Shown: one piece after another, positions 44,705 through 55,786 of the stretch
Position numbering within the stretch: position 1 is the stretch's first letter
Layout: the number at the start of each line of letters is the position of its first letter
Source: Immersiella caudata
Taxonomy: Eukaryota > Ascomycota > Sordariomycetes > Sordariales > Lasiosphaeriaceae
Length of the DNA: 64,000 bases
Reading direction: 5' to 3'
Assembly (NCBI GenBank): GCA_030512335.1
Contig: JAULSU010000006.1
Span: 3,534,001 to 3,598,000 of the forward strand
Position numbers and translations under genes: made by a program
The notes under the pieces: generated by a model
The model's input: the letters and a program-made list of their open reading frames with translations, nothing else
Database searches by the model: none
What the model was told of the DNA's origin: nothing

Positions 44705-47167
44705 CTAATCCACAACCTTCAACATCGAGTATCCTTTGTGCGAGATAGCCTTCTTAACCGTGTTCAGCGGGTCCATCTTGGCCTTCTTGGACTTCTCAGT
44801 CTTCTCAACGGTGACCACGCCATCCTCCCTAGCTTCCTCCGCCATCTCCACATCCTCATCTTCCTCTTCCTCTTCCTCAAAGCTGCCGCTGTCAAGGAAC
44901 ACCTTCAACATGGCCTGCGAATAGCCGCTGACCAGAGCGACACCTTCCTCTTCCGCCGTCGCAGGCTTCGGCGCAACCGGGTCCCCCCACCCCCCGCCTT
45001 GGTGGCCCGCCCGTCCACCAGCCAAGTTCCAGAAGACCAACTCTGGGACAGTGTATCCCGCTTCGGCAAAGGCTCCCTTGATACGCTTGTAGCTAGTCGA
45101 CCAGCGGTTTTGGTCCGGGGAGGCCGAGTCGAACTGCATGTCGCTGAAGACGAAGATCCGCTTGACCAGTTGATCCTGGGTCAGCTTCTTTTCCACCGCC
45201 ATGGGGAGAATCAGACGCAAAAACACAGCCTCGAAATCTGTTGAATAGCCCCAGCTCGAGTTCTGTAACGCGCCGACCTTCTCTTGGAAGGTCTTGGTGA
45301 GGTCGACCGTTTCAACAGTCGGGGACTCGCTGAAGGTGATGAACATTCCTCCAAATGGCGGCGCTGTGACCTCGGCGATGAGGAGCGACAGGCCGATGGC
45401 GCTGTCCATAGGGCAGGTCCCATCCCCGAATGTCGGGCTTCCCATGCTTCCCGAGACGTCGCAGACTGCAATGCAAGACTCCATGGTACCAGAGTCTTTG
45501 ATCCGCTGCACCAGCGAGTTCCATTGCCCATCAACGACCTTCCCCTCCATGTCTGCAAGACGGGATGTAAGCAGAGCGTCGTGGGTTCGCTTGTTCCCTT
45601 TCTTGCCTCTCGCTCCGCCGCCATACGAAGTAAATCCACTCCTGAGCACGCTGTGAACCAGCGTGCTGGGAAGAAGGGTAGCGCCGCTAATCTGCGACTT
45701 TCCGCTGGCCACCTTGTCAAGATACGCCTCGAAGCGATCTGTGTCCTTCTCGGCGAAGATGCTTGAGTAATTCTTCATGGCGACCGATGGGACCCGTTCG
45801 TACTTGATTTTCTCGAAGCTTTTGGTTGTGAGGTCTCGCTCGACCACCTCGAGATGCTTGCGAAGTGCGGAAATATCCTGTCGATAAGCTTCCCGAGCAT
45901 GGCGGAGGTACACTGTCCGTTCACCTTCCAGCGTGCTGGGAGTGAGGAGCCCCTTCTCCACAAAGTAATCCTCCGGATACAGGATCTCGGCGATCGAAGA
46001 CGTGACGAAGGTGTGCTTGTCATGAAAGCGATCTGTAGATGGGGCCCACTTGGCGCACAGCGAGATATTCTTCCTCGCCTTCGGGTCTTCTCCGCGAAGA
46101 AGGCGGACGTCGTGAGCGAGTTGGTCCGCGAAGAGGCGTGCTACCGCAAGATGAAGAGCTTGATGGACCGGCTTGTGCTCTAATGCCTCGAGGACAGCCT
46201 CGTGGCGAGTACCCCGGACATCCTGTCGCTTCTGCTTGGCCTTTTCCTGATCTACACTCTTTCCCTTTCCTTCGCGCTCGATATTGAGGACCTCCCTTGG
46301 GTTGGCGAGAACCGTCAGCTTGTCGTTGGCGGACAGGGCCAAGATGTTCAACAGATCCTTCCAGTATCCGTGGGCGACGCCGTTCCGAACATCGAATGAC
46401 TCGGGATTTTCCTCATTGGGAACAGGCTCGATGACGACCATATCTTCCTCTACTGCCCCATCCTTTTTCTGAACCTTCTTGGCAATGACGGGTCTACTCA
46501 GCCAGCGCAGGTTGGCGACAAGTGTGCGAGGGTGGTATGTAGCCAGCCAGCCGGCACATCGGTAGAACGACAAACGCGAGCTCTTTCCCAAATGAATCGA
46601 TCGGGCGTTGAAGACGATCTTGACGGTCGCGAGCGGATCGGAAGCCCAGGCGGCGGTCAGCAACCCGTGAAGGCGGGGTCCGGAGATGACGTCTTCCAGT
46701 TCGTAAAACAGATCGACAAGAGGGTGGTTGGTAGACCGAAATGCGACGTCCCCGTTCTCCGTGAGCATCTTGTTTTCCATATCCTCCGGCTTGGGGACAT
46801 CGTCGTATGACTTCAGACCATCCACGAAGGGATGTCCTGTCGGCGCTTCCTCGTCTTTCTGCGCATCTTGCATCTTTTCGCCTGCGCCATTGTCGGGCGC
46901 GACTGTGAGACCCTGGAGAAGCTCTCGGGCCTGGGCTGTGGTCGACTGAGATTGCGTGCTGACAACAGTGAAGGAATCCGATGTATCCTTGTCGCCAGCG
47001 ACCTCCGGAGCGCCCAAGTTGTCGTCCTGCGCGGGCTTGAGGATTTCAGCGAGATAAATATCAAGTTCTTTTGCGGAGAGGTTGAGCGCGTCCGTCTTGG
47101 GAAGGAAGACTGGGCACTTGGCGTTCAGGAACCATGCCTTCTCTTCTTGCTTGTCTTGGGACGCCAT
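44705..47167 (-). CDS. DUF2828 protein with C-terminal vWA-like domain
   Basis: Single exon, 820 residues, ATG at 47167. After a polar N-terminus comes the DUF2828 core, beginning HPLVDLFYELEDVISGPRLHGLLTAAWASDPLATVKIVFNAR, with HGYWKDLLNILALSAND downstream. The C-terminal part is a von Willebrand A-type fold with a complete MIDAS: D570-x-S572-x-S574 in CDVSGSM, Thr643 in YSTDFEAVF and Asp676 in FVFSDMQFD. An acidic Glu/Asp run follows SGSFEEEEE. This architecture recalls TROVE/Ro-type helical-repeat plus vWA proteins, which bind RNA. DUF2828 proteins occur singly in fungi and also in plants and large viruses; their role is unknown. The gene looks intact and the family is certain; RNA binding is inference only. 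Confidence 0.95.
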   Translation of the reverse strand: MASQDKQEEKAWFLNAKCPVFLPKTDALNLSAKELDIYLAEILKPAQDDNLGAPEVAGDKDTSDSFTVVSTQSQSTTAQARELLQGLTVAPDNGAGEKMQDAQKDEEAPTGHPFVDGLKSYDDVPKPEDMENKMLTENGDVAFRSTNHPLVDLFYELEDVISGPRLHGLLTAAWASDPLATVKIVFNARSIHLGKSSRLSFYRCAGWLATYHPRTLVANLRWLSRPVIAKKVQKKDGAVEEDMVVIEPVPNEENPESFDVRNGVAHGYWKDLLNILALSANDKLTVLANPREVLNIEREGKGKSVDQEKAKQKRQDVRGTRHEAVLEALEHKPVHQALHLAVARLFADQLAHDVRLLRGEDPKARKNISLCAKWAPSTDRFHDKHTFVTSSIAEILYPEDYFVEKGLLTPSTLEGERTVYLRHAREAYRQDISALRKHLEVVERDLTTKSFEKIKYERVPSVAMKNYSSIFAEKDTDRFEAYLDKVASGKSQISGATLLPSTLVHSVLRSGFTSYGGGARGKKGNKRTHDALLTSRLADMEGKVVDGQWNSLVQRIKDSGTMESCIAVCDVSGSMGSPTFGDGTCPMDSAIGLSLLIAEVTAPPFGGMFITFSESPTVETVDLTKTFQEKVGALQNSSWGYSTDFEAVFLRLILPMAVEKKLTQDQLVKRIFVFSDMQFDSASPDQNRWSTSYKRIKGAFAEAGYTVPELVFWNLAGGRAGHQGGGWGDPVAPKPATAEEEGVALVSGYSQAMLKVFLDSGSFEEEEEEDEDVEMAEEAREDGVVTVEKTEKSKKAKMDPLNTVKKAISHKGYSMLKVVD

Positions 47168-48328
47168 GCTGCTCAGATGAACCAGGCGAACCTTGTTGAT
47201 GTGCTAGTGACGGAATCTCGCGATGGAGGGTTGACGCAGAAGGAGGGGCAGCTGTTTTTGAATGGCAATTCGCATTGCGAAGTAGTCTGCGGAAGGACCC
47301 ACGGTTGGGCTAGCGGCGCAGGCGGTGTGACTGTTTGGGTCGAATTCAGCTTGCAGGCTGCCTGCCGAGGAATGAGGACGAAGTTGGGGGAATCAGGCCA
47401 ATCAGCGCCCATAAATTTCTGCACCTGTCGGTAGGAAGGATCGCGGAAAGGATACCGCGACCAGTGCGTACAGCTTCTCTCACTGTGCGCTCAACAGAAA
47501 GCTGGGAACACTATCGTGGACATCTGTCCAAGACAAGCTTCATTGCTGATGTTTTTGGCATAAGACATGCCATTGGTAAAACAAATAATAGGTGTTTGAC
47601 TTGACGGTGTTGGTGACTCTCACAAAGCAGATGGCCATCTCAAAATCGTGACCCCGCGAAAGAGCACAGTGTGGCGTTTCGACTGCATGACATCAGAGGC
47701 AAACAACCATCATGAGTCACGAACCTACCTGCTCACCACCAAGACCATTATAAGATTTGAAAGAAGGTGAGGACGGCTGATCTTTCCTTGACTCACCGGT
47801 GAGTGCAAGTAGAAGATCTGCTGGGTATTTGCATTGACACAGCTGCAACAATGCATGGAGACATTCCTCTCGTTTGGCTTTCCCTCGCAGCAAAATTTGG
47901 CTTCACAATATCCACTGACCTCAGGCAGGAGAACATCGGTCAGATCTCGCTGCAGAAAATCAGTGTAACACGAAGGGCCTGTGGCACTGGCTGTTGATAT
48001 TTCGGGGATGAGACACCAAGATGGCTTGCCATTGCGTTGAAGCGAAGGGCCACACCCCCTTCATTATCCATCGGTAATCTCCGATACGCATTGATTAGCA
48101 GATTTCCAAATGCTTCATGATATCCAAAAAGGCATCTACGTTTTGGCTTGACTGTTGCTCTTCTTTCGTGGGCCACGTGTGGTGCGACCCAAATATGCCA
48201 TCCAGCTTTGCCTCACCCGGCAGGTGCGACCAGATTCGACGGAGGCCCACTGGCAAGTGCCCGGGTCCATCTCCCCATAGAGTCATGCCCTCACCGTCAG
48301 TCCAATCCTCAAAATCTGCAAAAACCTT
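47168..48328. other. intergenic between two minus-strand genes
   Basis: About 1.1 kb containing the DUF2828 promoter and the 3' flank of the seven-exon MFS gene. No gene recognised. Confidence 0.5.
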
Positions 48329-50397
48329 CTATCGACTTTCTGGATGGGTCTGGGATCTTGACGCCGTTGCCAATGTGTCATCTCCATGCGTGCTCGTTAT
48401 GGGCTCAGAATTTTCGGACTCAGCAAGCGACTCACCGACCCGGTGACTATCTGCGGGCGCAAGATGCGAAAACATGAGGACGAATGTCGCGAGCAAAGCG
48501 ATCGCCTGCAGCACGTCAGCCCTAGACAAATCGAGGTTCCTACATCGGATGGCAGACCTACCGCATTACAGAAAAATGTGAGATGCGGTTTGCCGACCTC
48601 AGCCAGCGCCGCGAAGATGAAGCCGAAAAAGCCCTGTGTCGAGAGCCTGGCGACGTTTTCGACAAGCGTCAGGGCATTCAGCGCATCTGCTCGGTCCTCC
48701 GGAGAGCACATCTCAGTCATGACACCCTTTGCCGCAGGTGCCGTACCGGATGCGAAGGGGAGCAGAAACGCGGCTAGAGCCAGGTTAGTGAAAATCTCCT
48801 TCCCAGTGAGTTGATTTGGTCTCACCCAAATAGATGTGCCAGCTCTTCGTCGCAAATGCCGCTCCCATGGTCAACAGTCCATCAACAACTAGACTCCATC
48901 GAAGAAAGAACAGATCGAACCCCGAACACTCGTCTTCCTTGGCGGGTTCGGCAACAACAGGCTCTTCATCCGGGAACGATCCGACAGGAGCTTCAAGTTG
49001 TTCCGGCCGAGTAGGGATCTCGTCCGAAACTTCAACATCATCCCTTGGATCGCTTATCCGGCTGCTGCTTGCCTGTTCAGGGTGACGAGCCAGGTACCAT
49101 CTCCGGCCTTTGGAGATGATAGGCGGGAAGAGGAAGATTAAGAAAAACCCCCGCATGAACGCAAACTCTGACATCAACCACCCGTTGTCACTCTGGTGAA
49201 ACTGGAAGACCGCAGTGGCGTACATCTGGATGAGAAGAGGGGCATATCCAGTTGCAAGCTGTCCACAGTCAGCTATCGAACCGCCGTGAGCACAAACCGA
49301 TGTCGATCTACTCACCACGCCTAGAAACACTCCGGAGCACAGGAAGAGCACGCCGTAATGCTTGGCGATCTTGCCACTTGAGAGAGCGAGCCTCTGCGGT
49401 ACGAGGACCTTCAGTGGCGCAAGGAAGGCCGTGATGCCCTTTACCGGCGGTTTCTTTCCGTCTGACATCGACTCTGGCGTAATGAGCGGCAGGGCAGCTC
49501 GAACGTAGCACGCGGAGAGCAGAAACGAACAGAATGCTACCTGAAACGGGCGCTTTATCCCCCACTCGTCGCCGATCATACCACCAGCTGAAGATTGGTC
49601 AAAATCACGTTCATGTCCATCACCAGCGGTCGATGCACTTACTTAGAAAGCCGATTCCCTGGCCTACCATGATGCATCCTTGCAACATGCCGAAGACTGC
49701 CGTTCGCCGAGCGGGCGCAACGGCCTCCCCGGCGATGATGTTCACAACGAGACTGCGCGAGACATCAGTATCGTCACCTGCGGGCAAATTCGGACTCAAC
49801 AAACACGTACACGTATCCCGCAGGCCCGCCGATGACGGTAATGAGCTGGGTGCACTGGAAAATGGTGATGCCTGTGGCGCCGCCAGCCATGACGGCCAGA
49901 ATTTGCGTTGCTACTCGAATGGCCGGGACGAGAATTTGCACCATCAACGCAAGTCGGGGGCCAAACTTCTTCACGGTCCATCCAGCAACGAACAGGTTGA
50001 TGGTGCCACAAAACGTGGTTGTCATACCGAGGATGGAGAACTGCGTGGCTGTCTCGGCAGCAATATCATTGCGGCTACATCGGTCTCCCGGGCCATCAAA
50101 GGGTGAGTGATGACTGTAGTAGTCATCACAGACCATCAGGTAAATTGCATAGAATATTCTGTTCAGGTGTTAGTGTGACAAGCTGACGAGGGCAAGACAG
50201 GTCGATGAATTCGCTTACGGAACTTGGGTGAAGCTAAAGGATAGCGTGATCAAGAAACCCGTCAGCAGAATGCGCTTCTCGAGAGGAATCCCACGTCGCA
50301 ACGCAGCGGCAATTCGAGATCGCCGGCCTTCATCGCGATCAACCTTGCCGTTGGCGATGCGTTCTGAAAGAAGCGGTGTGGTCTCGTCCGTCGTCAT
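48329..50397 (-). CDS. MFS transporter, seven exons (SLC46-like fungal family)
   Basis: Exons 50397-50219, 50158-49811, 49752-49643, 49587-49316, 49258-48826, 48773-48562 and 48505-48329. The six introns of 52-60 nt all have GTRNGN donors and AG acceptors. The sum, 1731 nt, gives exactly 576 residues, and frames rejoin at every junction. Start MTTDETTPLLSERI is a di-leucine-like N-tail typical of this family. Helix and loop signatures include SRNDIAAETATQFSILGMTT, ITVIGGPAGYVLVVNIIAGE and MLQGCIMVGQGIGFLTGGMIGD; after a long acidic central loop comes a second half with KGVMTEMCSPEDRADALNAL. A C-terminal acidic tail ends HPESR. Such proteins are solute importers or exporters of unknown substrate, distantly like proton-coupled folate transporters. 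The 57-nt fourth intron is a multiple of three with no stop. Confidence 0.93.
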
Positions 50398-51092
50398 AAC
50401 AGTATCTGTTCAATGATATCTCCAGTCAGGTTGAAGAAGAGTGGGATAAGGAGTTGCGGTGGGGATATCGCGGTAATCAAGCTTATTATCGCCCTCGCAA
50501 GGAATAGCGGGGCTGGGCCTGCAGGCGGGATCGCGGAATGCAGCCGATACAGGAGGGCGAACGGCTAGGCAGTTCGCAGCTGCTTCTTTCAGCATAGACC
50601 GCGAGCCTCTGGCTGGTGGCCTGCTTCAGGGGTTCGCCGCTGTGTATGAGGAGAGAAAAATGGTTGGGAAAAGGTCACGGATGTCGTGCAGCGACGACAA
50701 ATCGTGAAAAGCTTGAACTTTACGACGGGCGAGAGCGGGATTGACGTTTTCTGCTCGATGACGTTAGAGCCGAAGCCACCGAAATTAACGTTTCGGGACC
50801 CGCTAACGCCACCATAATTTACACCCTGCGGAGCTGATCAAGAGTGGGGCCGTTCCGGAACCGGGGTAGGCCCCGGCTTGCGAATGCACCCCGAACATCA
50901 TCTCCGACAACACGGAACGGCGGATCAGGGTCAAGGTACAACCTCAGTCTACTCACAGCAATACGATCACGAAAGGGGTATTTTCCCTTCGCCCTCGCCC
51001 TCGCCCTCGACAAGCCAGATAGCCCAGGGAAACGATGACAGATCACGAATTGGCCTTCCGCGCGACCCCTGGCGGTTGTTCTTTGGCCCGTC
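50398..51092. other. intergenic
   Basis: Promoter of the seven-exon MFS gene and the 3' flank of the FAD monooxygenase. A short repeated CCCTCG(C) motif lies near 50990-51008. No gene recognised. Confidence 0.5.
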
Positions 51093-52868
51093 TTATCTCC
51101 TCTTGCTCAACCATTCATCCACCAGCCCCGCATAGTCCTGGTGTGTGTACGGCTCCAGCAACTCGCGCCACCCGCCCTTCCTCCTTGTCTCAAGACCCAA
51201 ATCATGAAGAAGGAGATCCCAGAATGGCACCTGGTCAACTGCCAAATCAGGATACGACCGCCCATGTCCATACGGCGCCCGATGTTGTACGAATCGCTGG
51301 AATAACGCCGTTTCGAGAAATACCCGGTTCTCTTCCATGTCTTTGCTCAACATCGGAAGCTCGTCGTTAAAGTACGCCAAGGCCCAGAGACATTGCATCT
51401 CCAAGCGGACCGTGTTCGCAACGCCGCTGAACATGCTGATGAAGACGAGTGAGCGGTCACCGGCTGCTGTGAGACCCGGTGGTGCAGTTCCACGATACAG
51501 ACGCCAAGGCGTGTATGGTGTTTCTGCGTCGCTGCTTGCGCCGAGATGGAAGGGTTTGGGCGTGTTCGAGCTTGGCGACTGGAACGGACCGAGCAGCAAT
51601 CTGGGGAACTTGCTGCCGATGATCAGATCGGCCCTGTTGTCTAGCTCGCTCCAAAATGCGGACTGGCTTTTGCTGAAGGAGGTTGAAGGTACACCAAGGT
51701 CGGAGTGAAGCGACGGGGGCAAGAATGTCAGCGCAGGCTTCGCCGAGTATCCCGTGCACGCCACAAGGGTGTCTACTGGGAGAACCCGTTCCTTTCCACC
51801 CTCCTGGACGTGGACTGCGTGATCGGTAAGATGGGAGATATCCGCACGATGTATCCGTACCCGACCCTCGCTGACGTATTTCAGGATGTCTTCACCGTAG
51901 TTGAGGATACCCGATGCTGTGCCGTACCAAAAAGGATTCTGCTCCGGCTCCAACGCCTCGAATTTCTTATCATCATGGTACCGGCCATCCCTGAGCGACC
52001 CTGCCCGAAGCTTCCCCCAGAACTTCTGCGCGACCTTCTTCCCGAGCCAGCTAAAATGGAGGAAGTGTCGGAGCCAGCCAAACCCTGAATAGTCGGGAAA
52101 TGTCCACGGCGACATCAAGCTCACCAACCTCCGTGTGAGCAGCCTTTCACGCAACGCCTTGAAGGGACCCATCAGCGTGTGCGAGGGGAGGACCCAAACC
52201 GGACCGCGGCCAGACTTCCGGATGAACCACTCGACGCCGTGTCCCGTAGATACGGCGAGGTAGACAGCATCGTACGCCGATTTCGAGCCCCCTATCACGC
52301 CAATGGTCTTGATAGCAGGGTTGTTCATCAGCTCCTCCGTCTGCTTCCCGAGATCCGCCGAGTGGATGAAAGGGGCGCGGAAATCCTCAACACCCTCGAG
52401 TTCTGGCATGTGCGGACTCGTCTGCACGCCTGTCGCGACAACGAGCTTCCTGCACTGGAGCGTTTCGCCGCCCTCAATTTCCACATTCCACCCACCATCT
52501 CCCTGACCCTGTTCGCTCTTTCGAATCTCCTTCACTCGCGTGTTGAAGCGCACTCTGTGGGTCAGATCGAAGTGGTCGGCGTACGCCTGAATGTACGCAT
52601 GCATCGCTTCACCGGTGACGTGCTGGCCGGGATGGATGCTGAAGCGGGCTGGGTCCATGGGGAAGTCAGAGAAGTCAACGGTGGAGAAGATGTTGTTTGT
52701 TTTGAGCGTGGGATACAGCCGCTCGTGCGACCAGACTCCGCCGAGGGTTTTGTTGGCGTCGATGATGAGGATGTCGGCGTCTGGATCACATTGGAGGAAT
52801 GTCTTTGCTGCGCAGAGACCGCTTGGGCCCGCGCCGATGATGAGAGTGCCGATAATGTTGGGAGCCAT
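51093..52868 (-). CDS. FAD/NADPH-dependent monooxygenase (FMO/BVMO-like)
   Basis: Single exon, 591 residues, ATG at 52868. The N-terminal Rossmann motif GAGPSG is at residues 12-17, followed by LGGVWSHERLYPTLKTNN, the usual FMO/BVMO segment after the FAD site. A second nucleotide motif GGSKSA at 193-198 binds NADPH. ATGVQTSPHMPEL and VACTGYS are the conserved A-T-G and C-T-G-Y segments. The FMO fingerprint F-x-G-x3-H is present only in altered form (FRAPFIHS), so it is probably an atypical fungal FMO of the kind found in secondary-metabolite or xenobiotic pathways. The C-terminal third is large and probably lines the substrate pocket. Family sure, substrate unknown. Its upstream neighbours are non-coding. 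Confidence 0.9.
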   Translation of the reverse strand: MAPNIIGTLIIGAGPSGLCAAKTFLQCDPDADILIIDANKTLGGVWSHERLYPTLKTNNIFSTVDFSDFPMDPARFSIHPGQHVTGEAMHAYIQAYADHFDLTHRVRFNTRVKEIRKSEQGQGDGGWNVEIEGGETLQCRKLVVATGVQTSPHMPELEGVEDFRAPFIHSADLGKQTEELMNNPAIKTIGVIGGSKSAYDAVYLAVSTGHGVEWFIRKSGRGPVWVLPSHTLMGPFKALRERLLTRRLVSLMSPWTFPDYSGFGWLRHFLHFSWLGKKVAQKFWGKLRAGSLRDGRYHDDKKFEALEPEQNPFWYGTASGILNYGEDILKYVSEGRVRIHRADISHLTDHAVHVQEGGKERVLPVDTLVACTGYSAKPALTFLPPSLHSDLGVPSTSFSKSQSAFWSELDNRADLIIGSKFPRLLLGPFQSPSSNTPKPFHLGASSDAETPYTPWRLYRGTAPPGLTAAGDRSLVFISMFSGVANTVRLEMQCLWALAYFNDELPMLSKDMEENRVFLETALFQRFVQHRAPYGHGRSYPDLAVDQVPFWDLLLHDLGLETRRKGGWRELLEPYTHQDYAGLVDEWLSKRR

Positions 52869-54316
52869 CGTGCTAGGGCTCCAAAAAAACTCAGGACCAT
52901 CGATCGAAGCTCAGGGACTCGCGGCAGCATGAACGATTGTGGCGACGGTTATAAGGGCGGTGATCCAGCGTGAGATTCCTGATACCTGACGTGGCAAGTC
53001 TCGCAACCCAGCGGCCCCTCTCCCTGCGGCAGCTCGCCAATGACTCGGTCTCTCAAATTATGGCGTAGCGATATGGGCAAATTCAAAACGCCGCATTGGT
53101 CGACAATGTACAATCGCGATGCCTTACACCATCCATCCCTAGAGTCAGCTTTTAGCGGCGCTAGGAAGTGACAGGTCCGCAAAAGTCGTGGCAAATCAGG
53201 AGCGCTTCCCTCGTTTATCTCACCTCAGCGAGAGGATTGTCAACCAACAACCGTCGAGACCACCACACCATCGTCCCGACACCCTGGGCTGGCCGAAATC
53301 TGCGGCCATGTCTCACCGGCAAGTCACTGGAATGTTTGTCTTGGAGCCCCCACGTTCCGTAGCAGGAGGTCGGCCCGGAAGCCAATGCCGGGGGTGGCCC
53401 GCAAACGGCGGCAACCGACATTAGTAACATTCCTCGGAACTGACGAACAATGCTTTCGTTTCGGGTTCGTCAATGCTTCTAACGCAATTCGATAAAGCAT
53501 GACTAAATCTCTGGGCCCTATTCTAGGCGAGCTAAGAGCACATTAGATAACTCGTACTCGAGAGATCTTACCTTATTGTCAGAGGCATGACAGGCGCGGG
53601 GCACAGCGGTCAAGTGGGAGCACTAATGCCAGTAATCTCACTCTGTCGGTTTATTCGCCCGCGCCAAAGAGGACAGCACACACCAATCGATAGCCCGACG
53701 TGGCGGGACGAGAAGTCGAGTGTTGGAAACTGAGGTGCCTACCTTAGGTACGCAGCAGGACAACAACAAAGTTAGCACCCCGCTCTTGACGTCGCCTCAC
53801 CAGACGCAACTCTGTCTCTTCAGCACTTGGGCTGTGTCTATCGGCGGTGCTCAAGGCGACGAAAGCGCGTCTAACTAGGTACCGACTTTGGGCCCGAGTA
53901 GGTACCTCTCGATCTCCTACTAACAGGCAGGAGGAAAGGTCGACCCAATCGTCGCTCACTCTGTTGCGTCGGGCGAACTCATCCTAGACTTGCATTACAA
54001 CCTCTTGGCTCGTGACCAAGCTGGACTAATAGGCATCGTCGCCAGGCATGACCGGCTTGGCACCGAATCAATTGATGTCTTTTTAGAACTGCGGAGCTGC
54101 TTTGAGGCGATTCGCAAGAACCGAATGGTTGCCTGCGGGAGGGTTGGGTGCGCGTCAAATGTGGCAAGGAAGGCGGCGGCAGGGGTGTTGTATGCCTAGA
54201 CCTGGTGACTCTGTCGTCTGGGCGGCGCTGATCCTCAGACAATTTAAATTACTTTCCAACAACACATTTGCGACAAGAAGCACATCACTTATCCTCCCCC
54301 CAAACAATGCGCGAAA
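52869..54316. other. 1.4-kb intergenic region
   Basis: No gene recognised. The left end is the FAD monooxygenase promoter and the right end the promoter of the HET-like gene. Confidence 0.5.
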
Positions 54317-55786
54317 ATGAAGGCATCGACAAAAGGCTTCCTCGCCACAAGGCCTTCATTCTCCAGGAGACAGGTCGAGGCCCTCATTGACGGCCAATGC
54401 TACGATTTCGATCGACACTCGAGAGGACGCCGAGGCCGAATGAGCGGTGTCGACTTGCGAGGACTCGACCTGGCCTATCACCACTACGCAACTTTGCCAA
54501 CGCACGGCAATGGGAAAGGGGGGCTCTGTCCGACATGCTCCGAATTTCCCCGATGGCTCCGGTTCACCACGCACCCCTTCGTCTTCCAACCGGGGGATTT
54601 CTGTCTAGGTCCTCTGCATCGACTCGTCCGTCAGTCGAACCGCTGCCGCCTATGCCGCCTGGTCTTGCAAAGCATCACCCTCATGCACGGTGTCGTCGAC
54701 GACCTCTTTCCGCTTGGCATCGCTGTGTGTCTCATTCCCCGCGGCAAAGCAGCCTTCGACATCGCCACCACCCGCATCACGCTTGCCAACACTGCATCCA
54801 ACGGTCAACTCGACCAAGTCCTCCAAGTTCACCCACGAACCTTGCCCCTGAACCCTCCAGCCGCATCCATCATCCTCCCTTCCACCAACGGACCCGTTCC
54901 CACATCCGACGACCCAAACAACCCCATCCATATCCCCCTCCTCGACACCCAGACCCTCCGCATCGTCCATCCCCGCTTCGCCACAACCCCCTACCTCGCC
55001 CTCCGTCCCAACCTCCCCCCAACCCCCAAAACCAATATCTTCCCCGAGTCCGACAGACTCACATTCCAATACCACCCCCTAGACCTAGACTTCTCCATCC
55101 GCTACGACTACCTCCCCACCTCCACCCGCCACGCCATCGCACTCACCTCCAAGCTCGGATACCGCTACCTCTACGTTGATTCCCTCTGTCAGAGTTTCCG
55201 CCTTGCAAAGTGGCTGCGTTTGGAGATGGTGAGGGAGTTGGGCAAGATATATGCCAATGCGGAACATATCATCATGTCGGTGGCGGGTAGGGATGTGATG
55301 ACTGCGGGTTTGGTTGGCGTTTACCAGAACAAAAGTGAGGCAAAGTTGAAGGGAGAGAGGTTTGGCGGGTGGGAGTTGAAGCCGAGTTTTGGAAGTGCAG
55401 TCTCTCCACCGCTGATGGCGAGGGAGCAGACATCAAAGTGTGATCTTTGGGAGTTGGGATTTCATGGTATGCCGAGGTTGGTAGGGAGGGATGTTGGGGA
55501 GTGGGTTGGGGAGAATGAGCTGAGATGGGGATGGGGGATGTTGGTTTTGGAGGGGGTTGAGGCTAGGGAGGCGGAGATGGAGATGAAGTTGAGGGGCTCG
55601 ACGGTAAAGGGCTTGAGGGAGACGAGAGGAAATGAAAGGGCGGAGCGGTCATGTTTTGATGCCTGGAGTGTAGGACTGGGGTGCGTGGTGAGGCTTCTGG
55701 GTGGGTGGGACTTGAAGATGAGGAGAGTGTCTGGGAAGGAGACGGAGGAAGAGAGTAAACCGCTTTTGGAGTCTGGGGAGAAGTAG
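54317..55786 (+). CDS. HET-domain-like protein, degenerate
   Basis: Single exon, 489 residues, ATG at 54317. The N-terminal part has a Cys-rich segment (LCPTCSEF, NRCRLCRLVLQS), as in many HET proteins. The HET core is weak but recognisable: LPTSTRHAIALTSKLGYRYLYVDSLCQ, then GKIYANAEHIIMSVAGRDVM, corresponding to the usual L-P-x-T-I-x-D-A, G-x-x-Y-L-W-V-D-S-L-C and Y-x-x-A-x-x-T-I motifs. The I-I-Q-D that should follow S-L-C is missing. The middle is Pro/Thr-rich, with the same codon skew in all frames. HET proteins mediate heterokaryon incompatibility and related defence-like death responses. It may be a diverged member or a truncated one, since the usual C-terminal part is absent. Confidence 0.62.
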   Translation: MKASTKGFLATRPSFSRRQVEALIDGQCYDFDRHSRGRRGRMSGVDLRGLDLAYHHYATLPTHGNGKGGLCPTCSEFPRWLRFTTHPFVFQPGDFCLGPLHRLVRQSNRCRLCRLVLQSITLMHGVVDDLFPLGIAVCLIPRGKAAFDIATTRITLANTASNGQLDQVLQVHPRTLPLNPPAASIILPSTNGPVPTSDDPNNPIHIPLLDTQTLRIVHPRFATTPYLALRPNLPPTPKTNIFPESDRLTFQYHPLDLDFSIRYDYLPTSTRHAIALTSKLGYRYLYVDSLCQSFRLAKWLRLEMVRELGKIYANAEHIIMSVAGRDVMTAGLVGVYQNKSEAKLKGERFGGWELKPSFGSAVSPPLMAREQTSKCDLWELGFHGMPRLVGRDVGEWVGENELRWGWGMLVLEGVEAREAEMEMKLRGSTVKGLRETRGNERAERSCFDAWSVGLGCVVRLLGGWDLKMRRVSGKETEEESKPLLESGEK

